Of a stretch of 64,000 nt of DNA, positions 1-8,618 are shown piece after piece. The stretch spans positions 173-64,172 of the forward strand of contig NZ_JALKAL010000009.1 of assembly GCF_023015765.1 (NCBI RefSeq). Reading direction: 5' to 3'. The number at the start of each line of letters is the position of its first letter. Within the stretch, counting starts at the first letter, position 1. The stretch comes from Ornithinimicrobium sp. F0845 (GTDB taxonomy: Bacteria; Actinomycetota; Actinomycetes; Actinomycetales; Dermatophilaceae). Both the position numbers and the translations under genes were made by a program. The notes below the pieces were generated by a model that saw nothing but the letters and a program-made list of their open reading frames with translations, had not been told where the DNA came from and did no database searches.

Positions 1-1398
1 GGTGGCGGTGTCGGTGGGGAGGGTGTCGGTGTCGGTGGGTGGGGGGTTGGTGCGGTGGCCGATGAGGGTGTCGTAGGGGACGACGACGTGGATCTGTGCC
101 TCGGGGAGCCCGTTGAGGACCTTGGTCAGTTGGGCGGACTGCTCGATGGTGATCAGGTCGGGGTCCTCGGGCAGGGTCAGGGTGTCCAGGGTGCCGTGCA
201 TCAGCAGGGCGATGCCGACCTTGGAGCGCAGCTCGCGGATCAGCTCGGGGGCGCCAGCGGCCCGTGCTGACTTGGCGGCCTGCCCGATGCGGTCGGCGAT
301 CGCGGCGGCCTGCAGGGACGTGCAGCCGATGCTGATCTCGGCGGTGCCGTCGGCGTCCGCCCGTACTCGTAGGTCCTGGTTGGCCCGGGCCCGGTCGGCG
401 GCCGCCTGCTTGGCGTCCTCGTCGGCGGCGGTGTATTTGGCGACCTCCCGGTCCAGGGCCCGGTTGAACTTCCCGGTCCGCCATGGCTCGCCGGTGAAGT
501 CACCGTCGGAGTCCAGCCGGTCGGTGACGCTGGCTGCGGGGTCCTGGCCGAACAGGCCGTTGGCGATGGCGGCGGTGTCCTCGTGGGGCAGGGGCCCGGC
601 GGCCCGGTAGAACCGGCGGGCCGTGGCCCAGGAGGACTCCCCGGTCTCCAGGGAGGACAGGACCGGTGCCAGCGTGGTGGTCGGGGAGGTGGCCAACCCG
701 ACCAGGTCCTTGATCTCCGAGGCATACCAGCCCAGGGCCGCTTCCAGCTCGTGCCGGGTCTGGGACTTGGCCGCCCTGGTCCACTTCTGCGCCTGCGCGG
801 AGGTCAGCTCCTCGGGGTCGCTGACGCCCTTCTGGCCCAGCAGCAGTTGGGCCCGGCCCGCGGTCAGGTCCCGCACCGCCCTGACCAGGACCCCGTCGAG
901 CTGCCGGGACACCGTGGTCACCGACTCCACCACACCCAGCAGCTCCTGGGACCGAGCCAGCACCGCAGCCTGGCTGCCGGCGTCGCTGGACTGGCTGCCG
1001 GCGTCGCTGGACTGGTCCGGGGTGGCCAACGTCGCGCAGGCCAGGGTCACCTGCGTCAACGGACCGGCCAGGTCACCGACCCCGAGGGCGGCCATCGCTG
1101 CCTGCAACGCCTCGACCTTCTCGGTGTGCTCATCACCCAGCTCGACGACAACCACCGGGACGGTCGCCTCGGGGTGGTGCACCCGCATCCGCACCGGCGC
1201 CGGCGGCATCACCCCGGTCCGCTCGTAGGACGCTGCGCGGGAGGCGACCTGAGCCTTCAGCTCGGCGAGCACGTCGGCGGGCACCAATTCTTCCAACCGG
1301 GTCTCCCACGCACTGGACGCCTGGACCGTCGGTCCGCAGGGCGATGAAGAAGGCGACCCTGGTGCCTGTGTCTGGGCCGACTTCGCCTGCGGTGCCAT
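1..1398 (-). CDS. DUF222 (13E12 repeat family) protein, 3' end beyond window
   Basis: The reading frame is open from an ATG at 1398 to the window edge (466 codons), so only the N-terminal part is seen. The start is preceded by a strong purine-rich ribosome site (GGAGGAGGGG). The protein is Ala/Glu-rich and mostly helical, with the stretch ending in IHVVVPYDTLIGHRTNPPP, as in DUF222/13E12 proteins, which usually carry a C-terminal HNH nuclease domain; that domain would lie outside the window. A 21-bp tandem duplication gives a SSDAGSQ-SSDAGSQ repeat around residues 130-143. The family is multicopy in actinobacteria, its function is poorly known, and some mycobacterial members are LexA-regulated, which fits the box found upstream. 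Family call is fairly firm; nuclease activity is inferred. Confidence 0.8.
   Translation of the reverse strand, partial: MAPQAKSAQTQAPGSPSSSPCGPTVQASSAWETRLEELVPADVLAELKAQVASRAASYERTGVMPPAPVRMRVHHPEATVPVVVVELGDEHTEKVEALQAAMAALGVGDLAGPLTQVTLACATLATPDQSSDAGSQSSDAGSQAAVLARSQELLGVVESVTTVSRQLDGVLVRAVRDLTAGRAQLLLGQKGVSDPEELTSAQAQKWTRAAKSQTRHELEAALGWYASEIKDLVGLATSPTTTLAPVLSSLETGESSWATARRFYRAAGPLPHEDTAAIANGLFGQDPAASVTDRLDSDGDFTGEPWRTGKFNRALDREVAKYTAADEDAKQAAADRARANQDLRVRADADGTAEISIGCTSLQAAAIADRIGQAAKSARAAGAPELIRELRSKVGIALLMHGTLDTLTLPEDPDLITIEQSAQLTKVLNGLPEAQIHVVVPYDTLIGHRTNPPPTDTDTLPTDTAT
971..1012. repeat. 21-bp tandem duplication inside the DUF222 gene
   Basis: Two perfect adjacent copies of a 21-bp unit (tggctgccggcgtcgctgga plus c) at 971-991 and 992-1012. 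Being a multiple of three it keeps the frame and duplicates the heptapeptide SSDAGSQ. Confidence 0.85.
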
Positions 1399-1455
1399 CC
1401 CTACCCCTCCTCCCCGAGTCCCCGTTGACGACAACTTCCCTGATGCCAACCAACC

Positions 1456-1471
1456 TAGCACACATGTTCGA
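1456..1471 (-). promoter_or_regulatory. Candidate LexA (SOS) box upstream of the DUF222 gene
   Basis: On the minus strand the 16-mer reads TCGAACATGTGTGCTA. Against the actinobacterial SOS box TCGAAC-N4-GTTCGA one half site is perfect and the other matches 4 of 6. It lies 58-73 bp upstream of the DUF222 start codon. Apart from this box, nothing else is recognised in the roughly 300-bp gene-free stretch 1399-1698. Confidence 0.5.
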
Positions 1472-1698
1472 CAAGCCGTCCGGTTTATCCACACCCGGCG
1501 TGTCGGTCCCACCCCGGCCACAGACCGCGGTGACGGGCATGATTGCCTGGCTGACGACATACTCCCAGCAGCCACCGACAGTGCATGGGGACATGGCCCG
1601 GAGGACTGTGGACACCGCGCTCAGCGTGACGAGATCACGTGGGGCCGGCCGGGGAGTTGGGATGCTGCTCGGACGAGAGGGGGAGTGGGAGGAGTGCC

Positions 1699-2079
1699 TC
1701 AGCGCAGGAGCAGACCGGTCCACGAGGCCAGCAGGATTGCCAGGACGACGAACGGCATCCGTGGCTTCCACGAGGTCGGGTAGAGCACGCCCGTGAAGTA
1801 GTGGTCGATATAGCCGGTCTCGGACAGGCGAGGCCATCCGCCGCGGACGCGAGCCCGGTTCTCCCAGTCGGTCAGCGGGCACGGCAGGTCGCGCAGCTGC
1901 CCGGCGACGGCCCAGACGACGGCCGGCAGGTGCAGCCACAGCACCCAGGGCTGCCACCAGGCGATGAAGCCACCGAACACCACGAGCAGCGAGAAGGCGA
2001 GGTGCAGGATGGTCGTGCCGACGGCCAGGACGCGGTGCGGCAGTGATGCGGCACGGTTGAGCGTCGGGCTGTCGGTCAC
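1699..2079 (-). CDS. DUF2784 family membrane protein
   Basis: A 126-residue protein with three hydrophobic segments (about residues 18-38, 42-60 and 108-125). The middle part contains the pattern CPLTDWEN followed by Arg/Gly-rich sequence and YIDHYFTG, the signature of DUF2784 proteins: short integral membrane proteins of unknown function. The start is an ATG; no operon partner is evident, since lgt runs divergently from about 2.2 kb. No function can be assigned beyond membrane location. Confidence 0.75.
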   Translation of the reverse strand: MTDSPTLNRAASLPHRVLAVGTTILHLAFSLLVVFGGFIAWWQPWVLWLHLPAVVWAVAGQLRDLPCPLTDWENRARVRGGWPRLSETGYIDHYFTGVLYPTSWKPRMPFVVLAILLASWTGLLLR

Positions 2080-2226
2080 GGTCCCAAGAATAGTTGGGGA
2101 ACGGTCCGGATCGTTGGGGATTGGGCCACGTCGCTGAGGGGACCGACATCGCGCTCAACGAGCGTGGGAGGAGTCCCAGACCTCGTGATGTGCGGGGTGG
2201 GTTCGGTCCGGGGCGGCCGTTCCCGC

Positions 2227-3300
2227 ATGATGGTCCCCGTGATCATGTCGATCCCCAGCCCCAGCATCAGCGAGTTCACCCTCGGGCCGCTGACCATCCA
2301 CATCTATGCGCTGTGCCTCATGGCGGGCATGATCGTCGCCTGGTGGTTGGGCCGCAAGCGGTGGATCGCGCGCGGCGGCCTGGGGGAGACCTTTGAGTCG
2401 ATCGCCATCGTGGCCATCCCGTCGGGCATCATCGGCGCCCGGATCTACCACGTGGCCACGCACTGGGAGGACTACTTCGGCGAGGGCCGCGACCCGATCA
2501 GCGCGCTCTACATCTGGGAGGGCGGGATCGCGATCTTCGGCGCGGTCATCGGTGGTGCGCTCGGGGCGGCCTACGTCGCCTGGCGACGCGGCGCGAGGCT
2601 CTCCGTCTTCGCCGATTCCCTGGCCCCCGGGCTGATCTTTGCCCAGGCGGTTGGCAGGTTGGGCAACTGGTTCAACCAGGAGCTCTTCGGCGGGCCGGAC
2701 GACGGCCCGCTCGGAGTGGAGATCGACCCAGAGCACAGACCCCCGGAGTACCGAGATGTCGAGACCTTCCAGCCGACCTTCCTCTACGAGCTCACCTGGA
2801 ACGTGGCGGGAGGCTTCCTGCTGCTGTGGCTCGACCGGAAGTTCAAGTTCGGGTGGGGCAAGCTGATCGCCCTCTACATGGTTGTCTACGGCACGGGACG
2901 GTTCTTCATCGAGGGCATCCGGACCGACTTCAGCTATATGGTCGGGCCGTTCCGGACCAACCAGGTGACCGCCCTGGTCTTCATCATCGTCGGTCTGGTC
3001 CTGTTCGCCGTTCTGCAGTCGCTGTTCAAGGGCAGGGAGCCCTGGGTCGAGCGGGCCGGGGTCGGTGGACCCGACTACGTCGCGGACGAGGACGACAGCG
3101 GCACGGCTGAGAGCGAGGACGAGGACGACAGCGGCACGGCTGAGAGCGAGGACGAGGACGACAGCGGCACGGCGGAGAGCGTGGACGAGGACGACAACGG
3201 CACGGCGCAGGACGTGGACGACAACAATACGGCGGAGAGCGCGGACGCCACCGGGTCAGACTCGGCTGACGGGCGCAGCGCGGAGCCCAAGGCGCCGTAG
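2227..3300 (+). CDS. lgt: Prolipoprotein diacylglyceryl transferase with acidic repeat tail
   Basis: Lgt moves diacylglycerol from phosphatidylglycerol to the lipobox cysteine of prelipoproteins in the membrane. Family features visible: IPSPS near the N-terminus, YALCLMAG, AQAVGRLGNWFNQELFGGP, QPTFLYEL and GTGRFFIEGIRTD, with about seven membrane helices. The start is uncertain: ATG 2227, ATG 2248 (MSIPSPS, nearest to homologue starts) and GTG/ATG 2185/2188 behind a GGGAGGAG are all possible. After the last helix comes a tail of about 85 residues made of DEDDSGTAESE repeats, which is unusual; the catalytic core looks complete. It converges with the membrane protein gene at 3256-3873 and overlaps its end by 45 bp. 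Confidence 0.93.
   Translation: MMVPVIMSIPSPSISEFTLGPLTIHIYALCLMAGMIVAWWLGRKRWIARGGLGETFESIAIVAIPSGIIGARIYHVATHWEDYFGEGRDPISALYIWEGGIAIFGAVIGGALGAAYVAWRRGARLSVFADSLAPGLIFAQAVGRLGNWFNQELFGGPDDGPLGVEIDPEHRPPEYRDVETFQPTFLYELTWNVAGGFLLLWLDRKFKFGWGKLIALYMVVYGTGRFFIEGIRTDFSYMVGPFRTNQVTALVFIIVGLVLFAVLQSLFKGREPWVERAGVGGPDYVADEDDSGTAESEDEDDSGTAESEDEDDSGTAESVDEDDNGTAQDVDDNNTAESADATGSDSADGRSAEPKAP
3085..3243. repeat. 33-bp tandem repeats encoding the acidic Lgt tail
   Basis: Four full units at 3085-3117, 3118-3150, 3151-3183 and 3184-3216, plus a shortened fifth unit to about 3243. Each begins gacgaggacgac and encodes the 11-residue DEDDSGTAESE motif. Units 1 and 2 are near identical and later units drift. 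Confidence 0.9.
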
Positions 3301-3873
3301 CTCCAGGGCGGCCAATGCGGAGACCTGTTCCTGGTCACCGCTGCGCCACCCACCCAAGGGGTCCTCACCGACCTTGGCCAACCGGGCCGGCTTCTGGGTC
3401 ACCAGGGCGCGGAGTGCCAGGAGCTCCGCGCTGCCGGGGGCGTCTCGGAACGCGGCCATGGCAGCAGACCGTCGCGCGGAGGCCACCCGGACCAGCAGGT
3501 AGACCCCCAAGACGAGGACGATCGGCACGCCAGCGGTGAGCAGACCCACCAGCGTCGCCACCCGATGAACGGCCGACTCCAGGCTGTCCCCGGCGGAGAC
3601 CAGGGCACCGCCGGCGTTGGCCACCCCGGTGAACGGAGCCTCCAGCCGATCACCCACCAAGGGCGTGTCACCGATGTTGCCTGCGATCTCGGTCATCCGG
3701 TCCTGCACCCCGGACCCCGCGGAGCGCAGCGAGTCGGCGGGACGGCTGAGCGCGTTCACCAGCCCGAAGCCCCACCGGCCGACGAGCACCCAGAGGATCA
3801 CCCAGCCGAGGACGATCAGGTCGGCGATGATCTGACGGGTGCGTCGGGACCGGGTTTCGGCATACCACTGCAT
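3256..3873 (-). CDS. Hypothetical membrane protein with two TM segments
   Basis: A 205-residue protein starting [14 protein letters not shown] at an ATG (3873). One membrane segment is near residues 16-38 ([19 protein letters not shown]) and a second near 105-128 ([20 protein letters not shown]). The segment between them is Ser/Ala-rich and probably extracytoplasmic; the C-terminal region after the second helix is charged and helical. No family with a known function is recognised. Its start is only 12 bp from the divergent xerD start, and its 3' end overlaps the end of lgt by 45 bp. Confidence 0.75.
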   Translation of the reverse strand: MQWYAETRSRRTRQIIADLIVLGWVILWVLVGRWGFGLVNALSRPADSLRSAGSGVQDRMTEIAGNIGDTPLVGDRLEAPFTGVANAGGALVSAGDSLESAVHRVATLVGLLTAGVPIVLVLGVYLLVRVASARRSAAMAAFRDAPGSAELLALRALVTQKPARLAKVGEDPLGGWRSGDQEQVSALAALELRRLGLRAAPVSRV

Positions 3874-3885
3874 GAGAATGACGGT

Positions 3886-4869
3886 ATGTCCCCAGCCCCC
3901 GCCGCCCCAGCACCGGACCGCCTGAGTCGCGCGGTGCGCGGCTGGCTGGACCACCTGCGGGTGGAACGGGGCGCCTCGGTGCACACCCTGAAGGCCTACG
4001 AGCGCGACCTGGGGCGGTATCTGAGCTTCCTGCGCGGGCGGGGCATCACCGCACCGGAGGGTGTGTCCGAGCAGGCGGTCACCGACTTCCTGGCGCACCT
4101 GCGGACCGGGCACGGGGAGCGCAAGCCGCTGGCCCCCTCCTCGGCGGCCCGGGCGCTGGTCGCGGTGAGGGGCTTCCACAAGTTCCTCGCCGCCGAGGGT
4201 GACGTGCCGAACGACCCCGCGCAGGTGGTGGCGCCCCCTACGCCGGCCCGTCGGCTGCCCAAGGCGATCAGCATCGGGGAGGTCGAGCGGTTGCTCGACG
4301 CTGCCGCAGTGGGGGACACCCCGGCGAGCCTCCGCGACCGGGCGCTGCTCGAGGTGCTCTACGGCTCGGGAGCGAGGGTCAGCGAGGCCATCGGTCTGGA
4401 CGTCGACGACATCGACCTGGGGGACGGGGCAGCAGGGCAGTATGACGAGGGCACGCCAGGTGCGGTCGTGCGCCTCTTCGGCAAGGGCAACAAGGAGCGG
4501 ATCGTCCCCCTGGGCCGGTACGCGACGGCGGCGCTGGATGCGTGGTTGGTGAGGGGCAGGCCCACGTTCGCAGCCAAGGGGAAGGGCACCGCGGCCGTCT
4601 TCCTCAACCAGCGGGGTGGGCGACTGTCGCGGCAGAGCGCGTGGAACGTCATACAGCAGGCCGCAGAGCGGGCCGATCTGTCGGGTCACGTGAGCCCGCA
4701 CACGCTCAGGCACTCCTTCGCCACCCATCTGCTGGACGGGGGAGCGGACGTGCGGGTCGTGCAGGAGCTCCTCGGGCACGCCTCGGTGACGACCACCCAG
4801 ATCTACACGCTCGTCACGGCCCAGCACCTGCGCGAGGTCTATGCCCAGGCCCATCCCCGCGCGCGATGA
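3886..4869 (+). CDS. xerD: Tyrosine recombinase XerD
   Basis: XerD, with XerC, resolves chromosome dimers by recombination at dif. The N-terminal SAM-like core-binding domain (about residues 8-105) and the C-terminal catalytic domain are both present. The full tyrosine-recombinase set is visible: R164 ([10 protein letters not shown]), K200 (GKGNKER), H272-x-x-R275 (SPHTLRH), H298 ([12 protein letters not shown]) and nucleophile Y307. At 327 residues it is slightly longer than E. coli XerD (about 298), partly from an insertion near [16 protein letters not shown]. The parA-like gene follows, as in other actinobacteria. A dif-like site is in the same window at 62.66 kb. XerC cannot be fully excluded, but the synteny favours XerD. 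Confidence 0.92.
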   Translation: MSPAPAAPAPDRLSRAVRGWLDHLRVERGASVHTLKAYERDLGRYLSFLRGRGITAPEGVSEQAVTDFLAHLRTGHGERKPLAPSSAARALVAVRGFHKFLAAEGDVPNDPAQVVAPPTPARRLPKAISIGEVERLLDAAAVGDTPASLRDRALLEVLYGSGARVSEAIGLDVDDIDLGDGAAGQYDEGTPGAVVRLFGKGNKERIVPLGRYATAALDAWLVRGRPTFAAKGKGTAAVFLNQRGGRLSRQSAWNVIQQAAERADLSGHVSPHTLRHSFATHLLDGGADVRVVQELLGHASVTTTQIYTLVTAQHLREVYAQAHPRAR

Positions 4870-4952
4870 CACGACACCGTTGGTCAGCGGCAGCGACTCC
4901 CGTTAAGGTCGGAGCGATCGGCGGGACGCCGACCACGGACCCAGAGGGCGGA

Positions 4953-5885
4953 GTGAGCGTGACATCCGAGGCGACGAGGCAGGACGCGACGGCGGCCAGC
5001 GCGGCCCACGACCGGCTGCCCGGCACCGAGACCGCCGGGAGCGGGCAGCTGGGCCCGACCGGCCGCGTGATGCCGGACTTCCCCACGCCGCCGCCCCTGG
5101 ACCGGCACGGGCCGGCCCGGGTGATCGCCATGTGCAACCAGAAGGGCGGGGTCGGCAAGACCACCACCACCATCAACCTGGGCGCCTCCCTGGCGGAGTA
5201 CGGCCGCAAGGTGCTGCTGGTGGACTTCGACCCGCAGGGCGCACTGTCTGTGGGTCTGGGGATCCCGACCCACCAGCTGGACACCACGGTCTACAACCTG
5301 CTCGTCGAGCGGGGCCACGACGTCCGGGACGTCATCCAGTCCACCCGGGTCGAGGGCCTCGACGTGCTCCCCGCCAACATCGACCTGTCCGCGGCCGAGG
5401 TGCAGCTGGTCGGTGAGGTGGCCCGCGAGCAGATCCTGGCCAGGGTGTTGCGCCCGGTCCTCGACGACTATGACGTGGTCCTCATCGACTGCCAGCCCTC
5501 CCTGGGTCTGCTCACGGTCAACGCCCTGACCGCCGCGCACGGGGTCGTGGTGCCGCTGGAGTGCGAGTTCTTCGCCATGCGTGGTGTCGCGCTGCTCATC
5601 GAGACCATCGACAAGATCACCGACCGGCTCAATCCTGCCCTGACCCTGGACGGGATCCTGGCGACGATGTATGACGGACGCACCCTGCACTCCAAGGAGG
5701 TCGTGCGCAGCGTCGTGGACCACTTCGAGGACAAGGTCTTTCACACGGTGATCAGCCGCACCATCAAGTTCCCGGACGCCACGCTGGCGGCCGAGCCGAT
5801 CACCTCCTACGCCAGCACGCACAGCGGTGCCGAGGCCTACCGCCAGCTGGCGCGGGAGCTCATCTCGCGCGGTGGCGCGCCCTGA
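4953..5885 (+). CDS. ParA/Soj-type Walker ATPase
   Basis: A ParA-family ATPase with the deviant Walker A motif KGGVGKTTTT, the A' motif LLVDFDPQGALS and Walker B VVLIDCQPSLG. Start is probably GTG 4953 or GTG 4959 behind a GAGGGCGGAG; an ATG at 4866 overlapping the xerD stop is an in-frame alternative. The first roughly 60 residues are a low-complexity extension. It lies directly before scpA, the usual place of a second, non-oriC ParA paralogue in actinobacteria (as next to Rv1708-scpA in mycobacteria). No parB follows it, so it is not the canonical parAB pair. The likely role is DNA or protein positioning linked to the condensin genes; that role is inferred. Confidence 0.88.
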   Translation: MSVTSEATRQDATAASAAHDRLPGTETAGSGQLGPTGRVMPDFPTPPPLDRHGPARVIAMCNQKGGVGKTTTTINLGASLAEYGRKVLLVDFDPQGALSVGLGIPTHQLDTTVYNLLVERGHDVRDVIQSTRVEGLDVLPANIDLSAAEVQLVGEVAREQILARVLRPVLDDYDVVLIDCQPSLGLLTVNALTAAHGVVVPLECEFFAMRGVALLIETIDKITDRLNPALTLDGILATMYDGRTLHSKEVVRSVVDHFEDKVFHTVISRTIKFPDATLAAEPITSYASTHSGAEAYRQLARELISRGGAP

Positions 5886-5887
5886 CC

Positions 5888-6865
5888 TTGGAGACCACTC
5901 TGGCGGAGCCCGGGAGCGGGGCCGAGGACACCGCCACCGCCACAAGCGGGCCCGAGGACACCGCCACCGTCATGAGCGGGCCTGAGGACACCGCCACCGT
6001 CACCCCCGGGGGTGTGCTCACCCGCCGCGGTCCGACGCCCTTCGAGGTGCACCTGGACGTCTTCCAGGGGCCCTTCGAGCTCCTGCTCGGCCTCATCGCC
6101 AAGCACAAGCTCGACGTCACCGAGATCGCGCTGGCCAAGATCACCGACGAGTTCGTGGCGCACATCCGGGCCGCGCAGCAGGCCGACAACGAGTGGGACC
6201 TCTCGCAGGCCTCGGAGTTCCTGCTCATCGCCGCGACCCTGCTCGACCTGAAGGCCGCCCGCCTGCTCCCGAACCGGCGCGAGGATGACGACGAGGACCT
6301 GGAGCTCATCGAGGCCAGGGACCTGCTCTTCGCCCGGCTGCTGCAGTATCGCGCGTTCAAGGAGGTGGCCGCGGCCTTCTCCGCGCGGATGGACACCGTC
6401 GGCCGCATCTTCCCGCGTGACGTGGCGCTGGAGGACGAGTTCACCAAGCTGCTGCCCGAGCTGGTCATGAACATCACACCCGAGCAGCTCGCGATGTTCG
6501 CGGCCCGGGCGATGACCCCCAAACCCCCGCCCACCGTCGGCCTCACGCACCTGCACGCCCCCCAAGTCTCCGTGCGGGAGCAGGCGGCCATCGTGGTCGA
6601 CCGGCTCCGCCACCGCGGCACCACGAGCTTCCGGGACCTGGTGGCCGACGCCGACACCACCCTGGTGGTCGTGGCGCGGTTCCTCGCCCTCCTCGAGCTC
6701 TTCCGTGAGTCACTGCTCTCACTGGAGCAGGAGGATGCGCTGGGCGAGCTGACGGTGCGGTGGACCGGGAGCGCCACCGGCGCGGTCGAGGTCAGTGACG
6801 AGTTCGACGAGGGCGACGAGGACGACGCGCCGGAGTCCGACACCCAGGAGGTGCCCGATGAGTGA
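5888..6865 (+). CDS. scpA: Segregation and condensation protein ScpA (kleisin)
   Basis: ScpA is the kleisin that bridges the SMC heads with ScpB to form bacterial condensin. The core starts at FEVHLDVFQGPFELLLGLIAKHKLDVTEIALAKITDEF, the conserved N-terminal kleisin domain, and ends with the winged-helix part around GTTSFRDLVADADTTLVVVARFLALLEL. The assigned start is TTG 5888, two bases after the parA stop; the first roughly 40 residues are an EDTAT repeat segment, and an internal ATG at about 5972 is possible. The C-terminus is strongly acidic. It overlaps scpB (ATGAGTGA), so the two are translationally coupled. Confidence 0.92.
   Translation: METTLAEPGSGAEDTATATSGPEDTATVMSGPEDTATVTPGGVLTRRGPTPFEVHLDVFQGPFELLLGLIAKHKLDVTEIALAKITDEFVAHIRAAQQADNEWDLSQASEFLLIAATLLDLKAARLLPNRREDDDEDLELIEARDLLFARLLQYRAFKEVAAAFSARMDTVGRIFPRDVALEDEFTKLLPELVMNITPEQLAMFAARAMTPKPPPTVGLTHLHAPQVSVREQAAIVVDRLRHRGTTSFRDLVADADTTLVVVARFLALLELFRESLLSLEQEDALGELTVRWTGSATGAVEVSDEFDEGDEDDAPESDTQEVPDE
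5921..6010. repeat. 30-bp tandem repeat in the 5' end of scpA
   Basis: Three consecutive 30-bp units at 5921-5950, 5951-5980 and 5981-6010, sharing the core gaggacaccgccaccg. They encode (A/P)EDTAT-x4-G and form the non-conserved N-terminus of ScpA. Confidence 0.85.
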
Positions 6866-7538
6866 GCCCCACAACGAACCCCAGGATGAACGGCAGGACG
6901 AGACCCACGACGGTCCGGAGGACGAGTCGACCCCGGTGGAGGACGGGCCGGCCGAGCAGGTCGCCTTCGACATCAACGACTTCCCCGGTGGTGCCCGGTC
7001 GGCGATCGAGGCCGTCCTGATGGTGATCGATGAACCGGTCGAGGAAACCGTCCTCGCCTCGGCGCTGGAGCTGCCGGTGGAGGACGTCACCACGATCCTG
7101 GAGGAGCTGGCGGAGGAGTATGCCGTCAGCGAGCGTGGGTTCATGCTGCGCAGGTTGGGCGGTCGTTGGCGGATCTACACCAAGCCGGCCTATGCACCCG
7201 TCGTCGAGAAGTTCCTCATGGGCGGTCAGCAGGCGCGACTCACGCAGGCTTCCCTGGAGACCCTGGCGGTGATCGCCTACCGGCAGCCGATCTCGCGCTC
7301 CCGGGTCAGTGCGGTGCGCGGTGTCAACGTGGACGGTGTGGTCCGGACCCTGATCTCACGCGGCCTCATCCACGAGGTCGTGGTCGACGGCGAGCCCGGT
7401 GCTGCCGCGCTCTACGGCACGACGGACCTGTTCCTGCAGCGGATGGGGCTGGACAGCCTGGACGACCTGCCCGAGCTGGCGCCCTACCTGCCACCGGTGG
7501 ACATCATCGAGGAACTCGCAGCGGAAGGACACGCATGA
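6858..7538 (+). CDS. scpB: Segregation and condensation protein ScpB
   Basis: ScpB dimers bind ScpA and regulate SMC-condensin. After an acidic N-terminal tail (about 35 residues) come the two winged-helix domains. Recognisable family motifs are SAIEAVLMVIDEPV, RGFMLRRLGGRWRIYTKPAYAPVVEKFL, LTQASLETLAVIAYRQPISRSRVSAVRGVNVDGVVRTLISRGLI and LYGTTDLFLQRMGL. The ATG at 6858 overlaps the scpA stop, and the gene's own stop overlaps the next ATG (7535), so scpA, scpB and rluB form one translational unit. 226 residues is a normal length. Confidence 0.94.
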   Translation: MSEPHNEPQDERQDETHDGPEDESTPVEDGPAEQVAFDINDFPGGARSAIEAVLMVIDEPVEETVLASALELPVEDVTTILEELAEEYAVSERGFMLRRLGGRWRIYTKPAYAPVVEKFLMGGQQARLTQASLETLAVIAYRQPISRSRVSAVRGVNVDGVVRTLISRGLIHEVVVDGEPGAAALYGTTDLFLQRMGLDSLDDLPELAPYLPPVDIIEELAAEGHA

Positions 7539-8578
7539 ACCCGCCCCAGCAACGAGGAGGCTCCGGAGGGCAGAGGGGCGGCGGTTCCGGCGGTGGCCGG
7601 AGCGGCGGCCAGGGTGGCCAGGGTGGCCGTGGAAGTGGCCGTAGCGGTTCCGGCGCAAACCGGAGTGGTGGCCAGGGCGGTTGGGGTGGCCAGGATCGGG
7701 GCGGTCGTCCGGGCAGCGGCGGCAAGCGCCGCCACAAGGCCCGAGGTGCCGGCCGAGCGGTCGGGCCGGACGCGGGTCCCAGCCGCAAGATCGCCCCGAC
7801 GCGCCGCGCGACGCCACCACCGGTCGACGACTCCGGCGCTGACGTCCACACCCCTGACGGCGTCCGCCTGCAGAAGCTGCTGGCCTCTGCGGGCATCGGC
7901 AGTCGCCGCGCCTGCGAGTTGCTCATCAGCCAGGGACGGGTCGAGGTCGACGGTCACGTCGTCACCGAGCTCGGAGTGCGGGTCGACCCGGTGGCCCAGA
8001 CCATCCACGTCGACGGCACCCGCGTGGTGCTGGATGACAGCCGGGTCTACCTCGCGTTCAACAAGCCGCTCGGGGTGGTCTCCACGATGAGCGACGAGCT
8101 GGGGCGGCCCTCCATCGCCGACTACCTCCCGCCGCGCAACGAGCGGCTGTTCCACGTGGGGCGGCTGGACGCCGACACCGAGGGGCTGCTCCTGCTCACC
8201 AACGACGGCGAGCTCTCGCACCGGCTGCAGCACCCGGCGTACGAGGTGCCCAAGACCTATATCGCCCGCGTCCCGGGCCCGGTGCCCCGCGAGCTCGGCA
8301 AGACCCTGCGGGCCGGGGTGGAGCTGGAGGACGGCGTCGTCGCGGTCGACTCGTTCAAACTGATCGACTCGGCACCCGGCAAGGCGATCGTCGAGCTGGT
8401 CCTGCACGAGGGGAAGAAGCACGTGGTCCGCCGGCTGCTGGCGGAGGTCGGCCACCCGGTCGAGGCACTCTCGCGGGTGCAGGTCGGCCCGATCCTGCTC
8501 GGCCAGCTGCGGTCCGGACGCACTCGGGCACTGACGGCCGAGGAGGTCGGTGCGCTCTACCGTGCTGCGGGCCTGTAG
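7535..8578 (+). CDS. rluB: RluB-type 23S rRNA pseudouridine synthase
   Basis: The protein has an S4 RNA-binding domain (VRLQKLLASAGIGSRRACELLISQGRVEVDG, about residues 108-150) followed by the RsuA/RluB/E/F catalytic domain, with the catalytic-Asp motif GRLDADTEGLLLLTNDGEL and the C-terminal EGKKHVVRRLLAEVGHPVEALSRVQVGP. The first roughly 75 residues are an extreme Gly/Ser/Arg low-complexity tail, likely disordered and RNA-binding. It isomerises a uridine in 23S rRNA, by analogy with RluB. It is coupled to scpB by an ATGA overlap; scpB-rluB-cmk-der is a common gram-positive order. Confidence 0.9.
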   Translation: MNPPQQRGGSGGQRGGGSGGGRSGGQGGQGGRGSGRSGSGANRSGGQGGWGGQDRGGRPGSGGKRRHKARGAGRAVGPDAGPSRKIAPTRRATPPPVDDSGADVHTPDGVRLQKLLASAGIGSRRACELLISQGRVEVDGHVVTELGVRVDPVAQTIHVDGTRVVLDDSRVYLAFNKPLGVVSTMSDELGRPSIADYLPPRNERLFHVGRLDADTEGLLLLTNDGELSHRLQHPAYEVPKTYIARVPGPVPRELGKTLRAGVELEDGVVAVDSFKLIDSAPGKAIVELVLHEGKKHVVRRLLAEVGHPVEALSRVQVGPILLGQLRSGRTRALTAEEVGALYRAAGL

Positions 8579-8618
8579 GGCTCCAGGTCCGGTGGTCCCG
8601 AGCGGTTAGGCTTGCCCG

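Noticed and set aside
113-1347. Several long plus-strand ORFs
   Set aside because: They are antisense shadows of the DUF222 gene, with low-complexity Ala/Arg/Gly composition and no family match.
3085-3243. Possible CRISPR-like repeats
   Set aside because: The 33-bp units are directly adjacent, in frame with lgt, and have no spacers.
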